From: Thiocapsa sp. UBA6158
GTDB taxonomy: Bacteria; Pseudomonadota; Gammaproteobacteria; Chromatiales; Chromatiaceae
Length of the DNA stretch: 64,000 nucleotides
Direction: 5' to 3'
NCBI RefSeq assembly: GCF_002423035.1
Contig: NZ_DIUM01000135.1
Span: 68,043 to 132,042 of the forward strand
In this document: positions 42,670 to 52,733 of the stretch, piece after piece
Numbering within the stretch: the stretch's first letter is position 1
Layout: each line of letters starts with the position of its first letter
Notes under the pieces: model-generated
Seen by the model: the letters and a program-made list of their open reading frames with translations, nothing else
Told to the model about the DNA's origin: nothing
Database searches by the model: none
Position numbers and translations under genes: made by a program

Positions 42670-43997
42670 GCGACCTGCGTCCGGTCTTCGCTCCGACGCC
42701 GTGCGCTGCCGGATTCGCTGTCGGTGCGCACGGCCGGGGTCACCCAGACGCGACCCATGCCCGGGCCGAGTTCAAGCTCGAAGGGTGTCGGCAGTCGGTC
42801 CAAAGGTGACTCCGGCGAGACATCCAGCATGGGATCGGCTGCTCGGGCGACCTGGCAGATGTCGTCGATCCGCAGGTGTTGGTGATTCCAGGGATCCTTG
42901 TTCAATGCGAGCAATGCCGTGTCCCGACCCGTATCGGATCCTTTGCGCAGCAGGAGGATGGCCGGATTCGAATGATGGAGGCGCTCGATCGGCCCCTCCT
43001 GCTGGAACACCGGGAAACGGTCCTTGATCCGGTTGACTTCGGCGATGAAGTCGGTGAGATCGAGGTTCGTGCCCTCCCAGTCCTCGGGGCGGGTGTTCAC
43101 GACGTCGAGACGCCGTCTGAAACCGTGCTCGAAACCGATCGGGCTCATGATGCCTGCCGAGAAGAGCGCGGCGAAGAGATAGCGCTGCTTCATGGCGTTC
43201 GGGTTGCCGCCGGATTCGTGGAAGAGCCGCTCGGTGTCGTGACTCTCCGGGAAGCTGATCGAGGGGACCAGCCGGCGCGTCTGCTCGTATTGCTCCAGAA
43301 GCCATCCGCCCTCGAAGTCCCACCATTTGGAGCTGTTGAAGATGGCGTCGAAACCGGCGGCCGCCGTCTCGCGCGTCTGCTCCGGCGAGCAGCCCAGTGT
43401 CTCGGCGACGAAGATGACATCCGGATGTGCCTTGCGGATGTGCGTGATCAGATGCTCCCAGACCGGCCTCGGGATCTGGTAGGCGGCGTCGCAGCGAAAG
43501 CCCCGAAATCCCAGATCGATCAGGTACTCGACCATCTTGACGCAATAGGCAAGCAAACCTGCGCGATCGGGCGAGTCGCGGTGATCGAATTGCGCCAGAT
43601 CGTGCCAAACGACGCGGTTGCCGTCGGACTCGACACAGAAGGCGCTGGCGACGGCGTCCCCGTCGCGGACGAACCAATCCGGGTGCTCGTGCACCAGTCG
43701 CGAGTCCTTGGCGCAATGGTTGATCACCAGATCGATCATCATGCCCAGACCGAGCCGATCGGCCTCCGCGACCATGGCGCGAACCTGCTCCTCGGGGGAC
43801 CGGTCCGTTCCTGGTGCGACGAAGGTCGCGTTGATCGCGAAATGATCCGCGATCGAGTAGAGGGAGCGTGACTGGCCGAGCACCTGGATCGGGTTGACGA
43901 AGACCCAGTCGAAACCCATGCGGGAGGCCCGCTCGAGGTGGGGTGTCCAGTCCTTGAACTGTCCGGCGAGCCGTGGAAACAGATTGTAGATCTTCAT
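42666..43997 (-). CDS. GH13 alpha-amylase-family glycosidase
   Basis: 443 residues, (beta/alpha)8 barrel of family GH13. LGMMIDLVINHCAKDSRLV is region I, GFRGFRCDAAYQIP carries the catalytic nucleophile Asp, VIFVAETLG the acid/base Glu, and SFPESHDTERLF the third Asp. No signal peptide, so cytoplasmic. It lies directly after the glycogen synthase gene on the same strand, suggesting alpha-glucan metabolism. Some maltosyltransferase-like (GlgE-type) relatives look similar, so hydrolase versus transferase is open. The stop codon comes from repeat F. Confidence 0.87.
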   Translation of the reverse strand: MKIYNLFPRLAGQFKDWTPHLERASRMGFDWVFVNPIQVLGQSRSLYSIADHFAINATFVAPGTDRSPEEQVRAMVAEADRLGLGMMIDLVINHCAKDSRLVHEHPDWFVRDGDAVASAFCVESDGNRVVWHDLAQFDHRDSPDRAGLLAYCVKMVEYLIDLGFRGFRCDAAYQIPRPVWEHLITHIRKAHPDVIFVAETLGCSPEQTRETAAAGFDAIFNSSKWWDFEGGWLLEQYEQTRRLVPSISFPESHDTERLFHESGGNPNAMKQRYLFAALFSAGIMSPIGFEHGFRRRLDVVNTRPEDWEGTNLDLTDFIAEVNRIKDRFPVFQQEGPIERLHHSNPAILLLRKGSDTGRDTALLALNKDPWNHQHLRIDDICQVARAADPMLDVSPESPLDRLPTPFELELGPGMGRVWVTPAVRTDSESGSARRRSEDRTQVA

Positions 43998-44069
43998 CGA
44001 GCCGATACGCTCCTTGCCGCGCCGAGGCGCGGCGGATTGGGGGCTGGGTCGAGGCCGTCGGACGGCCGT

Positions 44070-46163
44070 TCAGCCTTCGCGGATATAGTCGTAGATATTG
44101 AGATAATCCTGGCCGGGCGTGTTCCAGGAGTAATCGGTGCGCATCCCGTTCTTCATCAACTCTCTGAAGTGCTCGGGATGGTTGTGATAGCAGGCGATGG
44201 CGCGCCCGAGCGCGGACTCCAAGCCGGCGTTGTCGAAATCGCGGAAGACATAGCCGTTGCGCTCGTGCAGCGGGCGGTGCGAATAGTCCTTATCGAAGAC
44301 GGTGTCGGCGAGCCCCCCGACCTCTCGGACCACCGGCACCGTGCCGTAGCGCAGCGCGATCAGCTGGGTCAGTCCGCAGGGCTCGAAGCGGCTCGGCACC
44401 AGCATCATGTCCGCCCCGGCATAGATGAGGTGCGAGAGATCCTCGTCGAAGCCGATCTCGAGATGACAGTCGGGGCTGTCGTTGAGCATCCGTTTGAGGC
44501 CCCAGAAATCGCCGTTGATGCGCTCATCCGGACTGGATCCGAGCAGCACGAACTGGGCGCCGCGTTCCAGCGTGTAGAAGATGGCGTGACGCACCAGATC
44601 CAGACCCTTTTGCGGGTCCAGCCGGCCGATGAAGGCGACGATCGGCTTTGCGTTGTCGGCGAGCATCAGGCGATGACGCAAGGCGCGTTTGTTGTCGTAC
44701 TTGCCGTCGATGCTCTCGACGCTGTAGCGCACCGGGATCTGGTGGTCGACCTCGGGGTTCCAGATGTCGTAGTCGATCCCGTTGACCACACCGCCGTATT
44801 TCATGTGATGGGTATGCAGGGTCGGCTCCAAGCCGAACCCCTGGCCTTGGTCTTTGGTCTCGAAGGCGTAGCGCGGCGAGACCGTGGTGATGAAATTCGA
44901 ATAGACGATCCCGGCCTTGAGCAGATTCAGTGCCTTCGGATAGGTGTTGTCGGCCATGCGATCCTGATTGAAGAAGCGTTCCGGTCGATGCAGTCCGGTC
45001 GCGTGCAGGATCTCGACCCCAGTAACCCCTTGATGGGCGAAGTTGTGGATGGTCAGACACACCCGCGGATGGGTCATCCCGAGCGCCTGATAAAACTCGT
45101 AGAGGAAGACCGGAACCAGGGCAGTCTGCCAGTCGTGCACATGGATGACGTCCGGATGCTTGCCCGCCTTCCAGAGGAACTCCATCGCGGCACGCGAGAA
45201 GAAGGCGTAGCGTAGGACGTCGTCCTTGTATCCGTAGATGCTGCCGCGGTTGAAGAAGTTGTCCGGCGAGTGCGGCTCGATGAAGAAGCACTTACGCCCG
45301 TGCACGAAGCCGAAAAAGACCGTGCAGTGGATCGCGCCGTCGTACCAGGGGACCCAGAGATCCTTGTAGACCTCGTGCATCTCGAAGATCTGATCGTGCC
45401 GCAGGGTGGCGTACATCGGCAGGATGATCTCGACATGATTGCCGCGGATCGCCAGCTCGCGGCTCAGACCGAAGACCACATCGGCCAGCCCACCGACCTT
45501 GGCGACCGAGGCCAGCTCGGGCGTAATGTGGACGATGAAGAGGCTCGGACGCGCGGGCGCGGGCGGTGTCGGCGCCTGGATCGGCTCGGGCTCGGGCTCG
45601 GACTCGGACTCGGACTCGGACTCGACGACCGGCTCGGGTGGTGGTGCCGATGGCTTCTCGAGCTCCGGCTCCGGCACCGGCAGGGGCATCGGCGAGGGCT
45701 CCGGGTCGCGTGTCGGTCGGGGTCGCGTCGGGGGCGGTGCCGGAGATGCCGCGGGCGTGGAGCTGCGGGTCGACGGTATCGCTTGCTCGGTCTTCGGTGC
45801 GGGCTCTGGCGTCGCCTCGCCGCCCGCAGCCCATTCGCCCGGCGCACGTGCTGCATCCGGCGTCGGCACCGAGTCGGTCGGAGGCTGCGGGGCGGAGGTG
45901 GCTGTCCGGGGAGTGTGTGCCGAGACTGCAGAAGGGGAGGTCTCGGTTTCGGGCGCCTTGCGCTCGGGCGTGCCTGCCGGGGGCGATACGCCCTGGTGCG
46001 GCACCGCCGAACCCGAGTTGACCGCGGCGATCTCTTCCTCGCCCGCGGGCCGAGGCGGACGGCTCGTTGACGCGGTTTTGGATGCGGTGTGCTTGGATGC
46101 GCCGCGGCGTGCGGCGTCCCTTTTCGATCCGGTTGGCTTGGATCCAGTCGGCTTTTTCGCCAT
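44070..46163 (-). CDS. glgA: Glycogen synthase with a 210-residue low-complexity N-terminal extension
   Basis: ADP-glucose:glycogen glucosyltransferase (GT5). The catalytic part starts at about residue 210 with SLFIVHITPELASVAKVGGL (the K-x-G-G-L substrate loop) and ends with the second Rossmann domain: IVAFIGRLDPQKGLDLVRHA and MMLVPSRFEPCGLTQLIALR. Normal GlgA is about 480-500 residues, which the catalytic part fits. Before it lies a Lys/Ser/Pro/Glu-rich tail (KKPTGSKPTGSKRDAARRG, VVESESESESEPEPEP) with no fold. Start ATG 46163; an internal start would drop the tail. The amylase gene follows. Confidence 0.9.
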   Translation of the reverse strand: MAKKPTGSKPTGSKRDAARRGASKHTASKTASTSRPPRPAGEEEIAAVNSGSAVPHQGVSPPAGTPERKAPETETSPSAVSAHTPRTATSAPQPPTDSVPTPDAARAPGEWAAGGEATPEPAPKTEQAIPSTRSSTPAASPAPPPTRPRPTRDPEPSPMPLPVPEPELEKPSAPPPEPVVESESESESEPEPEPIQAPTPPAPARPSLFIVHITPELASVAKVGGLADVVFGLSRELAIRGNHVEIILPMYATLRHDQIFEMHEVYKDLWVPWYDGAIHCTVFFGFVHGRKCFFIEPHSPDNFFNRGSIYGYKDDVLRYAFFSRAAMEFLWKAGKHPDVIHVHDWQTALVPVFLYEFYQALGMTHPRVCLTIHNFAHQGVTGVEILHATGLHRPERFFNQDRMADNTYPKALNLLKAGIVYSNFITTVSPRYAFETKDQGQGFGLEPTLHTHHMKYGGVVNGIDYDIWNPEVDHQIPVRYSVESIDGKYDNKRALRHRLMLADNAKPIVAFIGRLDPQKGLDLVRHAIFYTLERGAQFVLLGSSPDERINGDFWGLKRMLNDSPDCHLEIGFDEDLSHLIYAGADMMLVPSRFEPCGLTQLIALRYGTVPVVREVGGLADTVFDKDYSHRPLHERNGYVFRDFDNAGLESALGRAIACYHNHPEHFRELMKNGMRTDYSWNTPGQDYLNIYDYIREG

Positions 46164-46311
46164 GCCTGATTTCTTCCTGCAGCGGTGTTCGTTCCGGGTA
46201 CGACTTCAGCGGCCGATGACTAGTGTAACCCGGGTGTCGAGCCGGGGCGCTCTTGGACCGGAGATCGCGAGATCCCATCCGAAGATCCCGCGCGACGCGG
46301 CCCGAGCCAAA

Positions 46312-47700
46312 TCAGTCCCGCGCACTCAGGTCGCCGTGCCGCAGGCCGCGGCCGTAACGGCGAATCGCGTCGCGATAAAAGCGACCGCTGTCCTTGATCA
46401 GGCGTTGCCGATCGACGGGATCGACGTGGACTAGGCCGAAGCGCTTTGCGTAGCCGTAGCTCCACTCGAAATTATCCAGCAGCGACCAGGCGAAATAACC
46501 GCGCAGATCGACGCCTCGGCGCAGCGCACGGGAGGCCGCGCGCAGATGGGTGCGCAGATAGGCGATGCGCTGTCGGTCGTGGAGACGCCCCGCGACCGGC
46601 GGCGGGTCGTCGAAGGCCGCGCCGTTCTCCGTGATGTAGACCGGCGGGTTGCCGTAACGTCCCTGAATCCAGAGTAGGATGTGGGTCAGCCCTTGCGGGT
46701 AGACCTCCCAGTCCATCGCCGTGTGCGGGCGCGCGTCTTGGCGTACAGGGCGGGCACCAACCGGCTCCTCGGTCGGATCCGCGCGCACGACCGAGCGCGA
46801 GTAATAGTTCACGCCGATGAAGTCCGGCGGGGCGCGCAGGGCGTCCAGCTCGCTTGGACTGTGCCGCGGCCAAGCGCTGCCGAAAATGGTTTCCATCTCC
46901 GCGGGGTAGCGGCCGAGGAAGACCGGGTCGAGAAACCAGCGATTGATGAAGGCGTCGCGGCGTGCCGTCGCGCCGATGTCGTCCGCCGATGGGCTCGCCG
47001 GATACTGCGGTTCCAGGTTGACGGCAAGCCCGATGCGCTCGATCCCCTCGGCACGACCGCTCGCCGAGGCCGCGGCATGGGCGCGCAGCAGATTGTGCGC
47101 GACGATCGGCGTCTCGTGCGGATTGCGATGCCCGGGGGCCAGGTCGCCGTAGAGATAGCCGCCTGCCGTGATGACCCAGGGCTCGTTCAGCGTGATCCAG
47201 AGGCGTACCCGGTCGCCGAGGGCGCGATACAGGATCTGCGCATAGTCCGCGAACCACCCCGGACTCGCGTCGCTCGCCCAGCCCCCGCGCGCGTCGAGCG
47301 CCTGGGGGAGATCCCAATGGTAGAGGGTGAGCATGGGCTCGATCCCCCGCTCCAGCAACGCATCGACCAGGTGTCGATAGAAATCCAGGCCCGGCTGATT
47401 CACCCGCCCGCTGCCCTCGGGGAGGATCCGCGCCCAGGCCACGCTGAAGCGGTAGGCGTTCAGACCGAGCGTCGCCATCAGGGCGACATCCTCGCGCCAG
47501 CGCCGGTAGTGGTCGCAGGCGATATCCCCGGTTTCGCCGTTTAAGACGCGCCCGGGCGTATGGGCGAAGCGATGCCAGATGCTCGGCCCCGCCCGGTCGG
47601 CGAGCGGAGAGCCCTCGATCTGGTAGGCCGAGGTCGCGGCACCCCACAGGAAGCCTCGCGACGGCGAGGCGTTCTGCATCTCGGTGAGGGGTTCGTTCAT
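46312..47700 (-). CDS. GH1 beta-glucosidase
   Basis: 462 residues. The N-terminal GFLWGAATSAYQIEGSPLAD is the GH1 signature; the acid/base is Glu in LWITLNEPWV and the nucleophile Glu in PPVYITENGAAF; LDNFEWSYGYAKRFGLVHVD closes the barrel. Cleaves beta-glucosides in the cytoplasm, so it could degrade products of the beta-glucan genes next door. ATG at 47700 overlaps the stop of the ABC gene (ATGA), so the two are coupled. Confidence 0.92.
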   Translation of the reverse strand: MNEPLTEMQNASPSRGFLWGAATSAYQIEGSPLADRAGPSIWHRFAHTPGRVLNGETGDIACDHYRRWREDVALMATLGLNAYRFSVAWARILPEGSGRVNQPGLDFYRHLVDALLERGIEPMLTLYHWDLPQALDARGGWASDASPGWFADYAQILYRALGDRVRLWITLNEPWVITAGGYLYGDLAPGHRNPHETPIVAHNLLRAHAAASASGRAEGIERIGLAVNLEPQYPASPSADDIGATARRDAFINRWFLDPVFLGRYPAEMETIFGSAWPRHSPSELDALRAPPDFIGVNYYSRSVVRADPTEEPVGARPVRQDARPHTAMDWEVYPQGLTHILLWIQGRYGNPPVYITENGAAFDDPPPVAGRLHDRQRIAYLRTHLRAASRALRRGVDLRGYFAWSLLDNFEWSYGYAKRFGLVHVDPVDRQRLIKDSGRFYRDAIRRYGRGLRHGDLSARD

Positions 47701-49379
47701 GTCTGCGCGCTCCAGGTCCCGTCCTGGGCGACCAAGAGCACCTCGTCGTAGGCGGCGGGATCGTCGTCCTCGTCGCCGAGCGTGATGTAGGTCATCCCGC
47801 GCTCGCGCAGCATCGCGAGCAGCTCGTCGATCTGGCATTCGCTCAGCGCCCGGGTCGGGTGGTCGAGCATGACGAAGGCGGGCTCGGCGAGGATCACCCG
47901 CGCGAACGCCAGAAGCTGCTGCTCGCCGAGCGAGAGCAGCTCGTTCCAGTTGCGCTCCACGTCGAGTCCGCCCGCCCGAACGAGCGCGGGCTCGAGCTTG
48001 AGTGCACGCAAGGTCGCGAGGATGCGCTCGTCGGTGAAGGAGCCGTTGGAGTCGCTCGGGGTGACCAGATGCCTCAGGGTTGCGGGCGGGAGATAGGGCC
48101 GTTCCGGGAGGAACATGAGTGCACGGTCTTTCGGGCGCAGGATGCGCCCCTCGCCGGCGTCCCAAAGTCCGGCGGTCGCGCGGAACAGGGCCGTCTTGGC
48201 CGACTCGTTCGGCGCGATGATCAAGAGGCGTTTACCGCGCGGGACCGAGGCTGACAATGCCTTGACCAGATCTCGCCCGCTGCGCGGCGAGCGCAGCGTG
48301 AGTGCATCGAATGCCACGCGGTCACTATCGGTGCGGATCTCGATGTTCGATACTCTCGAGGTTTGGTCGTCGCCCATCGCCTCGCGCAGCCCCGCCAGGC
48401 GCGCGATCACGGCCGTGTAGGCCGAGATCGACTGAAACTGGGTGACGATCAGCGAAAAGGCGCCGAGCAGATGGGCGAAGGCGATTGCGGATTGGGCGAT
48501 GACACCGAACTGAGCCTCCCCCTTGATGAACAAAGGGGCGACGATCAAGGCCGGAATGATCTGGATCATGTAGTTGTAGCCGGTGGTAAAGAATCCGAGG
48601 TTGCGGTTCACCAGGATGATGCGTTGGAAATTCGTCGTCAGATCCTCGAGACGCTCGAGCAGCTGATATTTCAGCCTGGCCTCGCGTCGCAGGAGCGCGA
48701 TGGAGTCGGCGTTCTCGCGGACATGGATCAGGCGCGAGCGAAAGTTCGCTTCCTTGTCGAGCTGGTCGTAGTTTAAACGGATCAGCGGCTTACCCAGGAG
48801 CACCGTCATGAACGAGCCCAGCGCGGCATAGGAAACGGCCACGACGAACAAGAGCGGGCTGATGCTCCACATGACGCCCGAGAAGGCGATCACCGTGAAG
48901 CTCGCGTTGAGCAAGAGGAGCACGAACGAGAGCGTCGTGGCGGTGAGGTAGCGGATATCCTCGCTGATGCGTTGATCCGGGTTGGCCAGATCTACCGTGT
49001 CCTGCAGGCGAAAATAGGTCCGATCATCGAGATAACGCTCCACGGCTCGCGCCGTCAGCCAGTGGCGCCACACCAGACCCAAGCGTTCCTCGCTGTAGCG
49101 AAAATAGACCGCGACCAGGGTCGAGAGCGCGAACACGCCGACGTAAAGGAGGGCGAAGTGCGTGAAGCCGCTCATGTCCTTGTTCTCGATGGCCGTCATG
49201 AAATCCCGGCCGACATAGCTGTTGAGCACATTCAGGCCGTTGATGCCGAACAGAAGCAGGATCAACAAGGTAAACAGCAGCTTCGCTTTGCCGCCGACCT
49301 CCGAGCGCGCCAGCATGGCGAGCATTTCGAGGAAGCGTTTCCAGGTGGTGCGGCTGATGGTTGTGCGCAGTGCAATCAT
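47697..49379 (-). CDS. SbmA/BacA-type ABC transporter with degenerate ATPase motifs
   Basis: 560 residues: an SbmA/BacA-like membrane domain (GINGLNVLNSYVGRDFMTAI, FRYSEERLGLVWRHWLTARA, ANPDQRISEDIRYLTATTLS) and a nucleotide-binding domain. The membrane part matches the family well. In the ATPase, Walker A reads IIAPNESAKTALFRAT (Ala and Glu for the glycines), the Q-loop is LPERPYLP (Glu for Gln), Walker B is FVMLDHPTRAL (His for catalytic Glu) and the switch His is missing (YITLGDED). The signature LSLGEQQLLAFARV is kept. It may bind but hydrolyse ATP poorly. ATG at 49379; the GH1 gene follows by ATGA. Confidence 0.85.
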   Translation of the reverse strand: MIALRTTISRTTWKRFLEMLAMLARSEVGGKAKLLFTLLILLLFGINGLNVLNSYVGRDFMTAIENKDMSGFTHFALLYVGVFALSTLVAVYFRYSEERLGLVWRHWLTARAVERYLDDRTYFRLQDTVDLANPDQRISEDIRYLTATTLSFVLLLLNASFTVIAFSGVMWSISPLLFVVAVSYAALGSFMTVLLGKPLIRLNYDQLDKEANFRSRLIHVRENADSIALLRREARLKYQLLERLEDLTTNFQRIILVNRNLGFFTTGYNYMIQIIPALIVAPLFIKGEAQFGVIAQSAIAFAHLLGAFSLIVTQFQSISAYTAVIARLAGLREAMGDDQTSRVSNIEIRTDSDRVAFDALTLRSPRSGRDLVKALSASVPRGKRLLIIAPNESAKTALFRATAGLWDAGEGRILRPKDRALMFLPERPYLPPATLRHLVTPSDSNGSFTDERILATLRALKLEPALVRAGGLDVERNWNELLSLGEQQLLAFARVILAEPAFVMLDHPTRALSECQIDELLAMLRERGMTYITLGDEDDDPAAYDEVLLVAQDGTWSAQT

Positions 49380-49586
49380 GGTGGAGCCGGGCCTTCGAGA
49401 TCGGGGAAGCGAGCGCCGGCGGAGCGCACGACGACCCTTCCGGCTACCCTGGTCCAACGTCGCGGATGACGCTGGCCGGGCGCGAGTATAGCCTTACGCC
49501 CTGACCGGTTGCGCGGGATCATCGACGCGATCCTGCGTCGTCCCCGAAACGACCTCTTTCAACCCCACACGCGGGATCCGCAGCCC

Positions 49587-52500
49587 ATGACGAGCGAGCT
49601 ATTGGATGACTTCGTCGACCCTTCGCGTTGGCAGGCCTACGCGTCGGGACGGGCACAGCTTCGGCTGCAATCCGATAGCGGTCTCGAGGGATCGGCGCTG
49701 CGGCTCGACTTCGATTTCCACGGTGGCGGCGGCTTCGTCGTCGTCCGCCGAACGGCAGCGCTCGTGCTGCCGCCGGCCTACTGTATCCGGCTCGCCCTGT
49801 GCGGTGCGATGCCACCCAATGGATTCGAGCTGAAGCTGGTCGATCCGGGCGGGACCAACGTCTGGCGCTACCGGCAGGAGATGCTCGAACCCGACGGCGC
49901 CTGGCACGTTCTCGAAATCCCGAGCCGCCTGATCGACTTCGCCTGGGGACCGGCCGGCGGCGGTGTGGCGCGCGCGATCGGTGCCATCGAGATTGCGATC
50001 GTCGCCGGCTCGGGAGGGCAGGGCCATCTGTGCATCGCCGACCTTCGCATGGAGGACCGCACGCCGCCCTGGCCGCCCGAGCTTACGGCATCGTCCGCCC
50101 TGCCCGGACACCCGCCTGTGGCTGTCCTCGACCCGGGAACCGCGACCGACTGGCGTGCCGGCTCCGGTTGCGGGGAGGCATGGCTTACCTTGGATTTCGG
50201 TCGCGAATGCGAGTACGGCGGATTGATCCTGCACTGGAGCGACCCCGCGTCCGCTCCGGCCTGCGAGCGCGCCTTCCGCGTGCAGGCATCGAACGACGGG
50301 GAGGATTGGCGCCTGCTCTACTCGGCTTCCCGTGCCGGCAGTGCCTGCAGCTTTGTCGGTCTACCGAACGCATCCTCGCGCTTTCTGCGGCTTGCGCTCG
50401 ATCCGGGGCCCGACGGCGTCTATCCGGCACTCGGATCGATCGAGCTTCAGCCCGATGCCTTTTCGCGCTCTGCCGACGAGCTCTTCCATCATGTGGCCGA
50501 GCGCGCGCCGCGCGGGCGCTATCCGCGTTGGCTCTATCGCGAGCAGACCTACTGGACGGCGGTGGATGTCCCCGACGGGGGGATTCCGGCCCTGCTCAAC
50601 GAGGATGGCTTGATCGAGGTCGGACCCGCTACGGGCAAAGGCGCCGGCTGGACGCTCGAGCCTTTCTTGTTCGTCGACGATGGTCTGCTCGGCTGGGCCG
50701 AGCTGGCGCCGGCCCCGTGTCTGGAGCAGGGTGAGCTGCCGATCCCGTCCGTCACCGGAACCCGGGCCGGTCTGGTCCTTGCGACCACCGCCTTCGCGGC
50801 CCGCGCTCTCGGGCGCCGGGTGCTCTATGCGCGGTATCGTCTGGAGAATCGGCGCGACACCCCGGTGGCGTCCACACTCTTCGTCGCGGTGCGCCCCTTT
50901 CAGGTCTCGCCGCCTTGGCAGGGCTATGCCGACATCGGCGGCGTGAGTCCGATCCATCGGCTGGCCTATCGCGACGGCCGGGTTCGAGTGAACGACGAGG
51001 AGGTTGTGATCCCGCTGAGTGAGTCGAGCGGATTCGGCGCGGCGACCTTCGATCAGGGTGCGATCCTCGATCGGCTCGCACTCGGCCGGCTCCCGCCGGA
51101 CCAAGCGGTGGAGGACCCGCTCGGCTTCGCCTCGGGTGCGCTGCGCTTCGATCGGGTGCTCCCGCCCGGCGGGGTCGAGGAGGTCGTGATTGCGATCCCC
51201 TTCGCCCGCGATGGCGTGGGGCCGGTCTCGGATGCATTGCGCCTCGGGCACGGGCTCGATGCAAACGCCGGATTCGCCGAGGCGGTGCGCGACTGGTCCC
51301 AGCGGCTCGGCGCCGTTGCCTTTGCTCTTCCACCCTCGGCCCGCCTCCTCGCGGAGACCGCCAAGACGGCGCTGGCCCACATCCTGATCAACCGCGACGG
51401 ACCCGCCTTTCAACCCGGCCCGCGTCGCTACACCCGCTCCTGGATCCGCGACGGCGCGGTCATGTCCGCCGCGCTGCTGCGGATGGGCTGCCGGAGCGAA
51501 TCGGCGGACTTTATTCGCTGGTATGCAGGGTTTCAGACCGAGGCCGGCGAGGTGCCCTGCTGCGTCGATCACAAAGGCCCGGATTGGCTGCCCGAGCACG
51601 ACAGTCTCGGCGAATTCATCTTCGCCGTCGCCGAGCCGGTGCGCTTCACCGGCGATCGGCAGCTCGCGGCGGATCTCTGGCCCGCCGTGTGTCGCGCGGT
51701 GGCCTATCTGGAGCAGCTGCGCGCCGGTCGGTTGACCGATGCGGAGCGCACGCCCGAGCGTCGGGCCTGTTTCGGTCTTCTGCCCGAGTCGGTGAGTCAC
51801 GAGGGGTATCTCGCCCAGCCGGTGCACGCCTACTGGGACGATCTCTGGGCGGTGCGCGGGCTCAAGGATGCCGCCTGGCTCGCCGAGATCCTCGGCGAGG
51901 ATGCCGAGCATGTGCGTCTGACCACGCTCTGCGAGGATTTTCGCCGCACGCTCTACGCCTCGATCGCGCTGACCATGTCCGAGCGCGGGATCGACTTCAT
52001 CCCGGGCTCGGTGGAATGGGCCGACCCCGACCCGACCGCCATCGCGGTGGCCCTGACCCTGATCGACGAGGGCTATCATCTGCCCGCAGCTGCCTTGCAG
52101 CGCACCTTCGAGGAGCTTCTGAATCGCTTTCGCGCCATGCATGAGCAAGGCGTGGACTGGACCAACTACAGTCCCTACGAGGTCCGCGTGGTCGGAGCCC
52201 TCGTCCGACTCGGGCGCCGCCGCGAGGCCCACGAGGTTCTGCGCGTCCTCCTTGCCGATCTGCGCCCGTCGGCCTGGCATCAGTGGCCCGAGATCATCTG
52301 GCGCGATCCGCGCGCGCCCGGCCATCAGGGCGACCTGCCGCATGCCTGGATCAGTGCCGAGTATGTCCTGGTCTTCCGCGATCTCTTCGCCTACGAGCGC
52401 GAGGCGGACGGGTCGCTCGTGGTCTGTTCCGGGATTCCGCTCGACTGGTTGGATGAGGGCCCGGTGAGCGTGACCGGGCTGCCGACCTGGTATGGCCGGC

Positions 52501-52706
52501 TGGACCTGCATCTCGGGCGCGGGGCAGGGGATGCCTTCGAGCTGAGTCTCTCCGGACTCGACCGGATCCCGTCGGGCGGGATCCGCTTCGCCCCGCCGCT
52601 CGATCTCGCGTCGCGCTCGGTCCGCGTGAACGGCGAGCCGGCGGACGAGGACACGGCGACGGAGCTAGTGATCCGGGCCTTGCCGGCGCGCGTCGTCGTG
52701 ACCTGA
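49587..52706 (+). CDS. Discoidin (F5/8 type C) plus six-hairpin glycosidase protein
   Basis: About 1039 residues. The N-terminal part has a carbohydrate-binding-like domain (LRLDFDFHGGGGFVVVRRTA) and an F5/8 discoidin domain (EAWLTLDFGRECEYGGLILH, FLRLALDPGPD). The C-terminal half is an (alpha/alpha)6 barrel: PRRYTRSWIRDGAVMSAALL, WLPEHDSLGEFIFAVAEPV, AQPVHAYWDDLWAVRGLKDA, DFIPGSVEWADPDPTAIAV. No signal peptide. It stands before the GH94 gene and opg genes, so a beta-glucan substrate is likely. The ATG at 49587 is preferred; the frame is open from 49509. The precise GH family is not certain. Confidence 0.8.
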   Translation: MTSELLDDFVDPSRWQAYASGRAQLRLQSDSGLEGSALRLDFDFHGGGGFVVVRRTAALVLPPAYCIRLALCGAMPPNGFELKLVDPGGTNVWRYRQEMLEPDGAWHVLEIPSRLIDFAWGPAGGGVARAIGAIEIAIVAGSGGQGHLCIADLRMEDRTPPWPPELTASSALPGHPPVAVLDPGTATDWRAGSGCGEAWLTLDFGRECEYGGLILHWSDPASAPACERAFRVQASNDGEDWRLLYSASRAGSACSFVGLPNASSRFLRLALDPGPDGVYPALGSIELQPDAFSRSADELFHHVAERAPRGRYPRWLYREQTYWTAVDVPDGGIPALLNEDGLIEVGPATGKGAGWTLEPFLFVDDGLLGWAELAPAPCLEQGELPIPSVTGTRAGLVLATTAFAARALGRRVLYARYRLENRRDTPVASTLFVAVRPFQVSPPWQGYADIGGVSPIHRLAYRDGRVRVNDEEVVIPLSESSGFGAATFDQGAILDRLALGRLPPDQAVEDPLGFASGALRFDRVLPPGGVEEVVIAIPFARDGVGPVSDALRLGHGLDANAGFAEAVRDWSQRLGAVAFALPPSARLLAETAKTALAHILINRDGPAFQPGPRRYTRSWIRDGAVMSAALLRMGCRSESADFIRWYAGFQTEAGEVPCCVDHKGPDWLPEHDSLGEFIFAVAEPVRFTGDRQLAADLWPAVCRAVAYLEQLRAGRLTDAERTPERRACFGLLPESVSHEGYLAQPVHAYWDDLWAVRGLKDAAWLAEILGEDAEHVRLTTLCEDFRRTLYASIALTMSERGIDFIPGSVEWADPDPTAIAVALTLIDEGYHLPAAALQRTFEELLNRFRAMHEQGVDWTNYSPYEVRVVGALVRLGRRREAHEVLRVLLADLRPSAWHQWPEIIWRDPRAPGHQGDLPHAWISAEYVLVFRDLFAYEREADGSLVVCSGIPLDWLDEGPVSVTGLPTWYGRLDLHLGRGAGDAFELSLSGLDRIPSGGIRFAPPLDLASRSVRVNGEPADEDTATELVIRALPARVVVT

Positions 52707-52733
52707 GCCGCGGCTGTGCCGACCGAATTTGTC

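Noticed and set aside
45590..45625. Tandem GACTCG repeats as a mobile or regulatory repeat
   Set aside because: They are codons for the Ser-Glu-rich stretch of the GlgA tail and are explained by the protein.
50361..52511. 716-codon minus-strand frame
   Set aside because: Antisense to the discoidin/glycosidase gene; typical long mirror frame of GC-rich coding DNA.
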